A stretch of DNA of 13,712 bases from NCBI GenBank assembly GCA_946886875.1, contig CAMPJN010000064.1, positions 1 to 13,712 of the forward strand, given 5' to 3'. Within the stretch, counting starts at the first letter, position 1; each line of letters opens with the position of its first letter. Below the pieces are notes generated by a model. That model saw nothing but the letters and a program-made list of their open reading frames with translations, made no database searches and was not told the origin of the DNA. Of the stretch, positions 1-6,409 are shown in pieces. The position numbers were made by a program, and so were the translations under genes. The stretch is from an uncultured Pseudomonas sp. (GTDB lineage: Bacteria; Pseudomonadota; Gammaproteobacteria; Pseudomonadales; Pseudomonadaceae).

Positions 1-302
1 CTGCCCATATCCTTGGCGGTTTTCGACAAGGGGTGCAGATCCAATGAAATGCGATCGATCGCCGCCTCGACGGCGGAGTTGAGCAACTCGACGATCAGCG
101 CCAGCAAGCACACCGCGATCATCAGCGCGCGCTCGACGCGGCTGACCTCGACATAGAAGGCCAGGGGAATCAGCAGCAGATTGATCAACAGCAATTGGCG
201 AAAGGCGGCTTCGCCGGTAAAGGCTGCGCGCAAGCCATCCAGCGAGTAGCCTGCGGCATTGAAGATACGTTTAAGGCCGGTCTGGCCTTTAAATGGCGAC
301 AT
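1..302 (-). CDS. dgkA: Diacylglycerol kinase DgkA (partial, C-terminus outside the window)
   Basis: This is a small integral-membrane kinase that phosphorylates diacylglycerol to phosphatidic acid with ATP, recycling lipid released when membrane-derived glucans and LPS are modified. One hundred codons are visible from the ATG; E. coli DgkA is about 122 residues, so only a short tail is missing. The signature ELLNSAVEA lies at residues 72-80 (E72, N75 and E79 match the E. coli catalytic and metal-binding residues), and E31 in the first amphipathic helix matches E. coli E28. Two hydrophobic segments are visible at about 36-50 and 58-75. The ribosome-binding site is weak. The gene follows erdR on the same strand after 70 bp, with a possible weak terminator between them. 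The identification is sequence-based and firm; co-transcription with erdR is uncertain. Confidence 0.95.
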   Translation of the reverse strand, partial: MSPFKGQTGLKRIFNAAGYSLDGLRAAFTGEAAFRQLLLINLLLIPLAFYVEVSRVERALMIAVCLLALIVELLNSAVEAAIDRISLDLHPLSKTAKDMG

Positions 303-327
303 GGGATCTGCCTACTGCGAATTAAAG

Positions 328-350
328 CCGGCAGGCTACGCTAGCGCCGG
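328..350 (-). terminator. Possible weak intrinsic terminator between erdR and dgkA
   Basis: Read on the minus strand, the sequence forms a nested hairpin: CCGGC pairs with GCCGG, and inside it GCTA pairs with TAGC around a 3-nt loop, with a 2-nt bulge. It is followed by CTTTAATT. The U-tract is short, so termination may be partial and allow read-through from erdR into dgkA. Confidence 0.4.
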
Positions 351-372
351 GTATGACAGCCAGATATTTCCA

Positions 373-1023
373 TCAACTGGCAGGGATCGATTCCAGGTGT
401 TGCAACAGCAGCGCCGCCTGGGTGCGGGTGCGCACGCCCAGCTTGCGGAAAATCGCCGTGACATGGGCCTTGACCGTCGCTTCGGAGACGCTCAGTTCGT
501 AGGCGATCTGCTTGTTCAGCAAACCGTCGCAGACCATGGTCAGCACCCGGAACTGTTGCGGCGTCAGGCTGGCCAAGCCGGCGCTGGCCGCCTTGGCTTC
601 GGCGGAAACCTTGGCATCTTCCGGGGTTTGCTGGGGCCACCAGGTATCGCCATCGAGCACCCCTTTAACGGCTTGCTGGATGACTTCCAAGGTACTGGAT
701 TTGGGAATGAAGCCACTGGCACCGAACTCGCGCGAACGCGCCACCACGGCTGCGTCCTCCTGGGCCGAGACCATCACCACCGGCACCTGGGGATATTGCC
801 CGCGCAACAACACCAAACCGGAAAAACCGTAGGCACCGGGCATGTTCAAGTCGAGCAGCACCAGATCCCAATCCGCTTTCTGCGCCAGACAAGCCTCCAG
901 CTCGGCGATACTGGCTGCTTCCACCAGGCGCACCTCGGGGCCCAAGCCCAGGGTCAGGGCTTGCTGTAAGGCACTGCGAAACAGCGGATGATCGTCGGCA
1001 ATCAGGATTTCATAAATGGCCAT
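373..1023 (-). CDS. erdR: LuxR/NarL-family response regulator ErdR (CrbR-like)
   Basis: This is a two-component response regulator of 216 residues. The receiver domain (about 5-120) has the acidic pair D10-D11, the phospho-acceptor D58 in the LLDLNMPG segment, S86 and K108, so all switch residues are present. A LuxR-type helix-turn-helix fills residues about 150-208 (SLTPQQFRVL through KLGVRTRTQAALLL). In Pseudomonas this protein (PA3604, ErdR) works with the hybrid kinase MxtR/CrbS to activate acetyl-CoA synthetase and alcohol-oxidation genes. No kinase gene lies nearby, as is usual for this orphan regulator. Placement next to dgkA also fits the Pseudomonas order. The start is supported by AGGA about 7 bp upstream. 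The regulator family is certain; the ErdR assignment is likely, from sequence and context. Confidence 0.88.
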   Translation of the reverse strand: MAIYEILIADDHPLFRSALQQALTLGLGPEVRLVEAASIAELEACLAQKADWDLVLLDLNMPGAYGFSGLVLLRGQYPQVPVVMVSAQEDAAVVARSREFGASGFIPKSSTLEVIQQAVKGVLDGDTWWPQQTPEDAKVSAEAKAASAGLASLTPQQFRVLTMVCDGLLNKQIAYELSVSEATVKAHVTAIFRKLGVRTRTQAALLLQHLESIPAS

Positions 1024-1151
1024 GGCGGATCCTGTTCTTGTTATTAGTTAGGCATCGACTGCGCCACCGATACCGAACGTGAGGCCAGCACCGAATCAGG
1101 CTAGCGCAAAGCTATAAATGCGCCTGAGTCGGCGCCAAGCATGCCGAGCCA

Positions 1152-1165
1152 TGACCAAGTGGTCA
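1152..1165. promoter_or_regulatory. Perfect inverted repeat upstream of the DMT exporter (operator candidate)
   Basis: TGACCA-AG-TGGTCA is a perfect 6+2+6 palindrome in the 194-bp gap between divergent erdR and the exporter gene, 53 bp before the exporter ATG. It resembles a dimeric regulator site. The half-site spacing does not fit an Anr/FNR box, which needs 4 bp between TTGAT-type halves. No regulator gene for it is visible nearby. Confidence 0.35.
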
Positions 1166-1217
1166 AGCGCAACGCTTTGCGGCAAAGTTCACACCTTTGC
1201 TTTCGGGAAGCCTTTGT

Positions 1218-2102
1218 ATGCGAAGTCATGCGCTACGCGCCGACCTGTTGATGCTGGCAACGGCAATGATCTGGGGCACGGTTTTTGTCGCCCAGCGCCT
1301 GGGCATGGATTCGATCGGCCCCTTTCTCTATAGCGGTTTGCGCTTCAGCCTGGCGGTCTTGATTCTGCTGCCGTTATTGCCGCTGCTCGAACGACGCGGC
1401 TCCGTCGAGGAACCGCCGCCGCTAAACCGCCATCTGCTGCTGGGCGGCGGCCTGATGGGCCTGGCGCTGGCATTGGGGATCAACTTGCAGCAAGTCGGCC
1501 TGCTGTTCACCAGCGTCACCAATTCCGGCTTTATCACCGGTCTGTACGTGATCATGGTGCCGCTGCTCGGCTTGTTTATCGGCCAGAAGACCGGCCTGGG
1601 CATCTGGCTCGGCGCCTCGTTGGCGGTGGTCGGCATGTTTCTGCTCAGCGTCGGCGAAGACTTCCAGGTGGCCTCGGGCGACTGGTTGCAATTGGCGGGC
1701 GCCTTCGTCTGGGGCGTGCACGTGCTGATGGTCGGCTTCTTCGCCAGGCGCCACGATCCGCTGCGCCTGGCCATCGTGCAATTCGCCACCTGTGCGCTGA
1801 TCAGCCTGCTGTTGGCGTTGATCTTCGAAACAATCGAATTCGCCATGATAGTCGCCGCGGCGCCAGCGGTTCTCTATGGCGGCCTGTTCGGCGTGGCGAT
1901 CGGTTTCACCCTGCAGGTGGTGGCGCAGAAACATGCGATCGCCTCCCACGCGGCGATCATTCTCTCGCTCGAGGCGGTATTCGCTGCGCTGGCGGGCACC
2001 TGGTTCTTGGGTGAGAGCCTGGAGTTGCGCGGCTATATCGGCTGCGCGCTGATGTTCGGTGGCATGCTGCTGGCGCAACTCTGGCCAAAGAAGCTGGTGT
2101 AG
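1218..2102 (+). CDS. DMT-superfamily (EamA) inner-membrane transporter
   Basis: This 294-residue polytopic membrane protein has about ten hydrophobic helices arranged as two EamA repeats (about 8-140 and 150-287). This is the usual size and layout of drug/metabolite exporters of the 10-TMS group. The N-terminal repeat starts with the typical AMIWGTVFVAQR segment, and the C-terminal repeat ends with the family hallmark SLEAVFAALAGTWFLGE. I chose the ATG at 1218 because GGGAAG sits 7 bp upstream; a TTG 21 bp earlier in frame has no ribosome-binding site. The substrate cannot be told from sequence; relatives export amino acids, metabolites or drugs. It is divergent from erdR and faces tapT tail to tail, so it is probably a single-gene transcript. 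Confidence 0.9.
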   Translation: MRSHALRADLLMLATAMIWGTVFVAQRLGMDSIGPFLYSGLRFSLAVLILLPLLPLLERRGSVEEPPPLNRHLLLGGGLMGLALALGINLQQVGLLFTSVTNSGFITGLYVIMVPLLGLFIGQKTGLGIWLGASLAVVGMFLLSVGEDFQVASGDWLQLAGAFVWGVHVLMVGFFARRHDPLRLAIVQFATCALISLLLALIFETIEFAMIVAAAPAVLYGGLFGVAIGFTLQVVAQKHAIASHAAIILSLEAVFAALAGTWFLGESLELRGYIGCALMFGGMLLAQLWPKKLV

Positions 2103-2123
2103 GGGACAAGGCTCCGCGCTCCG

Positions 2124-2182
2124 GCCCGGATGCAATCCGGGAGCGGTTTAGCGCCAGACATGGTCCCGGATTTCATCCAGGC
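2124..2182. repeat. REPIN-like pair of inverted 19-bp repeats in the exporter-tapT gap
   Basis: The left arm GCCCGGATGCAATCCGGGA (2124-2142) and the reverse complement of the right arm (2164-2182) agree at 17 of 19 positions. The left arm is itself a hairpin: CCCGGAT and ATCCGGG around GCA. The whole 59-bp element can fold as one large hairpin with a 21-nt loop. It sits between the ends of two convergent genes, where it could end or protect both transcripts. Similar CCCGGAT...ATCCGGG units are scattered through Pseudomonas intergenic DNA (family knowledge). A relative of the right arm recurs at 9167-9182. Confidence 0.7.
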
Positions 2183-2232
2183 TGCAGGGGCGGTACCGGG
2201 CGGACAAGACAACACCCTGTGCGCCGCACGCT

Positions 2233-2946
2233 TTACTGCAAGAAAGTCTGCAAACGACGATGCAGTTCATCGTCCAGGTCGACCGCGCGCGGCGCCTTGG
2301 CCGCCAGGTAGTGCTGACTGAATACATCTAGGTAGGCATTCAAGCCATCGGCGGCACGCTGATCGCCAGCCAGCTCCAGGCACAGCGCGGCCACCTCGGC
2401 GGTGCACAGGTGTTCATCGCGCGTTGATCGGCGCAAGCGATAGCGCGACAGCTGCTCCGGCTGCAGGCTGAGCACCGGCAAGCCGTCTAAGTAGGGGCTT
2501 TTGCGGAACATTTTGCGCGCCTCGGTCCAGGTCGCATCGAGCAACACGAACAGCGGCCGCTTACCCGGCGCGACCGTCACTTCGCTGACCACCCGCTCGG
2601 GCGCCGCATATTCGCCGGGAAACACCAGATAAGGCTGCCATTGCGGATCGCTCAATAGCGCTGGCAACTCCGGCTCCACTGCGGTGCGTAGCCAACCGAA
2701 TGCCCAGGTATCGGCCACGACGTCGGCGATCAACCAACCGGTATTGCTCGGCTTCAGCGCTTCGACGTCGTGCATCAGCAGGCACACCGCGGCCTGCGCC
2801 TCGATACGCGGGCGCCAGGCACACAGGCAGTGGCTCAGCGCCAGGCGGCAGTGTTGGCAACGTATGGCGTTGCAGCCACGGGCGAGAAAGGGTTTTTCGC
2901 TACGGGCGATACGGGCGGCGCGCAAGCGGGCGACGGCGTGGCTCAT
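2233..2946 (-). CDS. tapT: tRNA-uridine aminocarboxypropyltransferase TapT (DTW-domain protein, YfiP-like)
   Basis: The enzyme transfers the 3-amino-3-carboxypropyl group of S-adenosylmethionine to a tRNA uridine, giving acp3U (position 47 in E. coli tRNAs). The 237-residue product matches my recollection of E. coli YfiP (232 residues) along its length. Shared features are the ARIAR...KPFLARG N-terminus, four cysteines in a CxxC...CxC arrangement (C30, C33, C40, C42), KPSNTG at 65-70, DATW at 137-140 (the DTW-type motif), ARKMFRKSPYL at 143-153, and CTAEVA at 181-186. The frame stays open for 66 more codons upstream, but E. coli alignment places the start at the ATG at 2946; no strong ribosome-binding site precedes it. 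An in-frame ATG at 3021 is the alternative. It is convergent with the exporter and divergent from the PA3611-like gene. Confidence 0.9.
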   Translation of the reverse strand: MSHAVARLRAARIARSEKPFLARGCNAIRCQHCRLALSHCLCAWRPRIEAQAAVCLLMHDVEALKPSNTGWLIADVVADTWAFGWLRTAVEPELPALLSDPQWQPYLVFPGEYAAPERVVSEVTVAPGKRPLFVLLDATWTEARKMFRKSPYLDGLPVLSLQPEQLSRYRLRRSTRDEHLCTAEVAALCLELAGDQRAADGLNAYLDVFSQHYLAAKAPRAVDLDDELHRRLQTFLQ

Positions 2947-3180
2947 GGCAACGCCACGGGCGGAGGAAGGCAATACATGGTTGATCCCGGGTCGGCAAGC
3001 GCGGCAGTCTAACAAAGCCATGCGGCCAACGCGCCTGCCAGTAGTACCCGCGGCGACACCCGGAGGACTCGACGGCGAATAGCCGAATAGAATGATAAGC
3101 CCAGCGGACGTAAGATGGCCCCCTGCTGAACCCGCAAGGGTCAAGCCTGTCGAAGGTTCGAATTGATTATGGAGAGCCCC

Positions 3181-3579
3181 ATGTCGCGCTTGATCGCTCT
3201 ATCCCTGGCCCTGAGCCTGCCGCTGTTTAGTTACGCCGAGTCATTGAAGGATTTCGAGCTGAGCAAGCTGCTCGAACAGGTTGCGCGCGAAAGCAGCGTG
3301 GGGACGCCGCGTGCAATCAACGAGGATATTCTCGACCAAGGCTATAGCGTTGAGGGTAATGCGTTGGTCAATCACCTGAGCGTGCGCCCCAACCACGCCG
3401 CGCAAATGCGCGGCAACCCGGACAGTGTGCGCGCGCAACTGGCCAATAGCGTGTGCCGCAACCCCGGTTACCGCCAGTTATTGGCCCGTGGTGCGGTGCT
3501 GCGCTACGAGTTCACCGAATACAAAACCAACCTGCCGGTGACCAGCGAGCGCTTCGCCAGAAGCGATTGCGGCCAATAG
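3181..3579 (+). CDS. Small secreted protein of the PA3611 / QSregVF_b family
   Basis: This 132-residue protein begins with a clear signal peptide (MSRLIALSLALSLPLFSYA, cleavage expected near A19), so it is exported to the periplasm or beyond. The mature part matches P. aeruginosa PA3611 as I recall it, including SLKDFELSKLLEQVARESSV at 21-40, the INEDILDQGY segment, the NHLSVRP segment and GYRQLLARGA. C92 and C130 could form a disulfide. PA3611 is described as a quorum-sensing-regulated virulence factor with a solved structure, but its biochemical role is unknown. The start at 3181 has GGAGAG 4 bp upstream and gives the expected signal peptide; two in-frame codons upstream (TTG 3163, ATG 3169) are less likely. 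It ends 25 bp from the convergent ribbon-helix-helix gene. Confidence 0.88.
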   Translation: MSRLIALSLALSLPLFSYAESLKDFELSKLLEQVARESSVGTPRAINEDILDQGYSVEGNALVNHLSVRPNHAAQMRGNPDSVRAQLANSVCRNPGYRQLLARGAVLRYEFTEYKTNLPVTSERFARSDCGQ

Positions 3580-3604
3580 AGCGACTCACTCCAATCAGAG
3601 CAAC

Positions 3605-3802
3605 TCAACCTTCGCCCTGAACGCGCCGCCGGGTATCGTCCACCCGTAGTTCGGCGAGCAGCGCCTCCATATGCCGCGACCGCCGCGCGCCGCCCTCGAG
3701 GCGGCGCAAGCATTCGTTTTCCAGGCTCAATTGATTATTGCGCGCCGCTTGTTGCAACAAGCGGTGCAGTGCCGGGTCGATCTCCAGTACCAACTTAGGC
3801 AT
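3605..3802 (-). CDS. Small ribbon-helix-helix (Arc/CopG-like) DNA-binding protein
   Basis: This 65-residue product fits the ribbon-helix-helix fold: a short strand at residues 2-8 (PKLVLEI), helix A at about 10-23, and helix B from about 27, followed by a basic tail containing ARRSRH. Such proteins bind DNA as dimers, either as repressors or as antitoxins. No toxin-like open frame adjoins it: downstream lies the convergent PA3611-like gene and upstream, after 74 bp, the phosphoketolase-like gene on the same strand. AGGGAGG sits about 8 bp before the ATG, so translation should be good. A GGGGT-CA-ACCCC palindrome lies 25 bp upstream. It may be the counterpart of PA3612, by position only. Fold assignment is fairly sure; its target is unknown. 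Confidence 0.75.
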   Translation of the reverse strand: MPKLVLEIDPALHRLLQQAARNNQLSLENECLRRLEGGARRSRHMEALLAELRVDDTRRRVQGEG

Positions 3803-3826
3803 ACCTGCCCCTCCCTTCCTGCCATC

Positions 3827-3838
3827 GGGGTCAACCCC
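3827..3838. promoter_or_regulatory. Short palindrome upstream of the ribbon-helix-helix gene (possible self-operator)
   Basis: GGGGT-CA-ACCCC is a perfect 5+2+5 inverted repeat just upstream of the ribosome-binding site of the small DNA-binding protein. Ribbon-helix-helix proteins often repress their own promoters through short palindromes of this kind. Only one copy is present, so the assignment is tentative. Confidence 0.25.
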
Positions 3839-3876
3839 TTGGCCCAGCTTGACTCAAACGCCTGCATACTTTTACT

Positions 3877-6279
3877 TCAACGCAGGCATTCGGGATTTCC
3901 TTTACCGGCCAATGCCGCCAGCTCCTGGTCTTGCAACAGCCCCTGCGGGGCAACCGCCAGTACCTCGGCAACCGCTTGCACGACATGCGCCCAAGTCGCC
4001 CGGTTGGCGAACAACATACCCGCCTCGTCCAGGGTGCCGCCACGATTGCGGTACCCCAAAACCCGGTTGTAACGGCTATCACCCAATATCGGCCAGAGAT
4101 GACCACGAGCGACCTCAGGGCGCATATGGGTCAAGAGTACACGGCGACGATACTGCGCGGGGAACAGACTATCGCGCAACGCAACGGGCGCTATCGCCTG
4201 TGCCTCCCATGCATCCCGCGGTTCGCGGAAACGCCCCGGCTCCTGTAAGTAAATCAGATGCCAGGAGATACCCGCGGTGCTCAGACGAACGGCAGCACGG
4301 CGCATCTCGCTCAGTTGATATCCGCCAGTGGCAATCAGCAGCACGGGGTCGTCGCCCTCCCGACGTTCGAGCAACAGCGCGCCATCGGCGGCCAATCGCT
4401 CGGCCTGTAGACGATCGAATTGCATCGGCTGTTCGCGCTTGGGGCTGACGACACAGGCCAGTTGCCCCCGTGCTTGGTAAATCGACGGCAGCAGTGCCAG
4501 CAGCGAGTTGTGATCGGCGGGAAACAACACCCGCATGACGTCGCCCATCTCGCCCAGCAGCGCTTCGCAGAAGCTGGTGTCCTGGTGCGATTGCTGGTTC
4601 TTGCCGTTCTCCCAGGTATGCGAGGTGGCCACCAGTGGCCAGCCCAACCAACCGGCGGGGCGCCCGATCTCCTTCTGCTGGCGGGCGAAGATCAGTGTCT
4701 GGCGCACCGCGCCGAGCATCTTCACGCAGAACGCCTCGTAGCTCGCCACCAGATTCAAGCCGGCCTGGTTGGCCAGGCAGGCGGATACCACTGCCTCCTC
4801 GTTGAGCGCGGTGATAATCGCGCCGTGCAAGGACTCCGAGGGACTTTCCGGTTCACAGACCCGGTGTCTCAACGCATCGAGCACACCACCCAGGCGATTA
4901 CTGGCCAACTCGTCGGGGTTGCCGACCCGCGGCCGCAGATGCGGATTGGCCTGCACCAAATCGACGAAATAGCGATCCAGCGCCGCCATCGGCGAGCAGG
5001 CATCGCTGCGGTAATGCAGCTCCGGCATTGGACCAAATTGCGGTTGGCGTGTCGCCAGCGGGTGATCGCGCTCCGCCGCCCGCGAGCCGCGGGCGGCGAA
5101 CAGCCCGCAGGCCTCGGCCAATGCATCAGGGGCAACCCAGAGGGCGGCAGCGTGCTGATTGAACAGTTCGCGGGCATGGGCATCCTGCTGAGGATTGGCC
5201 GGCAACGGTAAGTTGTGCGCGGCATTGCTGCCGGCGCCGTAGAAGCCGAAGCCCTTGACGGTTTCGGCGATGCCATAAGGCATCGGCAAGGGGTAATGCA
5301 GAACGCCGTTGCGCAGTTCGCTTACGCGGTGTTCGAGACGCTGCTCCATTTCCCACAGCGCACAGACGAACGCCGCCGGGTCGCGGCCATCGAAACTCAG
5401 CGGATCGAATCCGCAGCGGCGCAGGTGCTGGCGAAAGCCCTCGAGACCTTCGAACGTGCCCAGCTCGGTGCGTTGCTCGATTCGCCGGCCATTGGCGATC
5501 ATCACCGGCAAGGCCACGCCACAATCTTCGGCGCGCCACCAGCGCGGCATCCAATCGCTGCCGCGCTGCTCCTCGGCCGCGCCATCGGAAAGAAACGCCA
5601 CCAGCTTCTCGCCAGGCAAAGGCAGATGGCCGTATTGCAGTTCGGCGAAACCCAGGTAGCCGCCTTCGGCTATGCCGCCGGCCGTGTGCGGGTTGACGTG
5701 ACTGCCCAGGGGCACTCCCGGCGCACCATCGGCCGCCTGGGCATAGCTGTAGAAATCCGTCACCAGGCGATTCATGCCCGCTTCGTCGCAGCCATAGCGC
5801 TCGGCTTGTTCGGGGTGCTGATTAGCGGTGAGCAGATTCAGCGCCTCGATGGCCGCCACACAGTGGCCCTGGCCCATCAGCCAGCCGCGGGTTTCGCCGG
5901 TCAGGGCGTTCAAGGCCAGGTAGCCGGCATAGGCTGGCACCATATTCAGCGCGCCGCCGGTATGGCCCTCGGGCTTGGTTTTGAAATCCTCCGCGGCCAG
6001 GCTGCTGCCATCGAGACGCACGCGCCGGGCGTAGGTCATGTGCGCCACCAGCCACAGCCCGGCAGCGCTTAGTTGGTCCAGTGCGCCGAGCAGCCGGTAG
6101 ACGCTGGCCAAATCAGGTTGCAGCCCGGCTTGCACCAATTGATGGGCCAAGCGGTACACCGCCGCGCAGGTCTGCGGACTATGCTGCAAAGGACCATGAC
6201 CACGCTGCCAGTCGGCGAAGCTGGGTTCGACACGGGCGTGTTCGGCCAAGTGCTCGGCATTGGGCAATATCTGGGTCAT
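3877..6279 (-). CDS. Divergent phosphoketolase-family enzyme (thiamine diphosphate-dependent)
   Basis: The 800-residue product has phosphoketolase size and layout: N-terminal TPP domain, middle domain, C-terminal domain. Classical phosphoketolases split xylulose 5-phosphate or fructose 6-phosphate with phosphate into acetyl phosphate and an aldose phosphate. Conserved here are H106 (EGHTGG), H139 (GQGHC), H194 (GSH), EGG at 205-207, D232 and N263 (likely Mg-TPP ligands), H355 (AAHNLPLP), PDELASNRL at 455-463, SYEAF at 513-517, SHTW at 553-556 and SHQD at 564-567. The GDGEAETGPLA motif of classical enzymes is replaced by SDGAAEEQRGSDW. Some databases label this subgroup xylulose 5-phosphate 3-epimerase, so the exact reaction is open. 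The ATG at 6279 has AAGGAG 8 bp upstream; 31 further upstream codons are non-coding. It diverges from the RNase gene across a shared Anr-type site. Confidence 0.85.
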   Translation of the reverse strand: MTQILPNAEHLAEHARVEPSFADWQRGHGPLQHSPQTCAAVYRLAHQLVQAGLQPDLASVYRLLGALDQLSAAGLWLVAHMTYARRVRLDGSSLAAEDFKTKPEGHTGGALNMVPAYAGYLALNALTGETRGWLMGQGHCVAAIEALNLLTANQHPEQAERYGCDEAGMNRLVTDFYSYAQAADGAPGVPLGSHVNPHTAGGIAEGGYLGFAELQYGHLPLPGEKLVAFLSDGAAEEQRGSDWMPRWWRAEDCGVALPVMIANGRRIEQRTELGTFEGLEGFRQHLRRCGFDPLSFDGRDPAAFVCALWEMEQRLEHRVSELRNGVLHYPLPMPYGIAETVKGFGFYGAGSNAAHNLPLPANPQQDAHARELFNQHAAALWVAPDALAEACGLFAARGSRAAERDHPLATRQPQFGPMPELHYRSDACSPMAALDRYFVDLVQANPHLRPRVGNPDELASNRLGGVLDALRHRVCEPESPSESLHGAIITALNEEAVVSACLANQAGLNLVASYEAFCVKMLGAVRQTLIFARQQKEIGRPAGWLGWPLVATSHTWENGKNQQSHQDTSFCEALLGEMGDVMRVLFPADHNSLLALLPSIYQARGQLACVVSPKREQPMQFDRLQAERLAADGALLLERREGDDPVLLIATGGYQLSEMRRAAVRLSTAGISWHLIYLQEPGRFREPRDAWEAQAIAPVALRDSLFPAQYRRRVLLTHMRPEVARGHLWPILGDSRYNRVLGYRNRGGTLDEAGMLFANRATWAHVVQAVAEVLAVAPQGLLQDQELAALAGKGNPECLR

Positions 6280-6304
6280 GGGCAGGCTCCTTGAGAATGA
6301 CCTC

Positions 6305-6310
6305 AGTCTA
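6305..6310 (-). promoter_or_regulatory. -10 element for the phosphoketolase-like gene
   Basis: Read on the minus strand, this is TAGACT, matching the -10 consensus at four of six positions. The start it implies (near 6298) puts the Anr-type box about 42 bp upstream, which is the spacing of a class II FNR-activated promoter lacking a good -35 element. Confidence 0.45.
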
Positions 6311-6333
6311 GAGCGGGCTGCGCAGCGGTCACG

Positions 6334-6347
6334 CTGACCTGCATCAA
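6334..6347. promoter_or_regulatory. Anr/FNR-type box between divergent phosphoketolase-like and RNase genes
   Basis: On the minus strand the site reads TTGAT-GCAG-GTCAG, nine of ten defined positions of the Pseudomonas Anr/Dnr consensus TTGAT-N4-GTCAA. Its centre is about 61 bp from the phosphoketolase-like start codon and 69 bp from the RNase start codon, so one bound dimer could activate both. The sites used by Anr (oxygen) and Dnr (nitric oxide) cannot be told apart by sequence. Confidence 0.6.
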
Positions 6348-6409
6348 GGTCTATGACCCAAAAAACCGGCAATCTGCAGAAAATCTTGCCTATCTAAAAG
6401 GATTTCCCC

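Noticed and set aside
259..969. 236-codon plus-strand open frame opposite erdR
   Set aside because: It lies antisense to a clearly coding regulator, has low-complexity Gln/Gly/His-rich composition typical of high-GC shadow frames, and has no ribosome-binding site or recognisable domain.
2947..3144. 66-codon upstream extension of tapT
   Set aside because: The alignment with E. coli YfiP begins at the internal ATG at 2946; the extension has no family match. The ATG at 3021 cannot be fully excluded.
3128..3167. tRNA-like stretch containing GGTTCGAATT and a GAACC...GGTTC pair
   Set aside because: Only the T-loop-like string fits; no acceptor stem, anticodon arm or D arm can be formed around it.
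3860..3887. GCCTGC...GCAGGC hairpin across the stop codon of the phosphoketolase-like gene
   Set aside because: The stem is only 6 bp with a 16-nt loop and there is no U-tract on the minus strand, so it is a poor terminator.
5215..6072. 285-codon plus-strand open frame opposite the phosphoketolase-like gene
   Set aside because: It is an antisense shadow of a conserved enzyme; its product shows no family motif.
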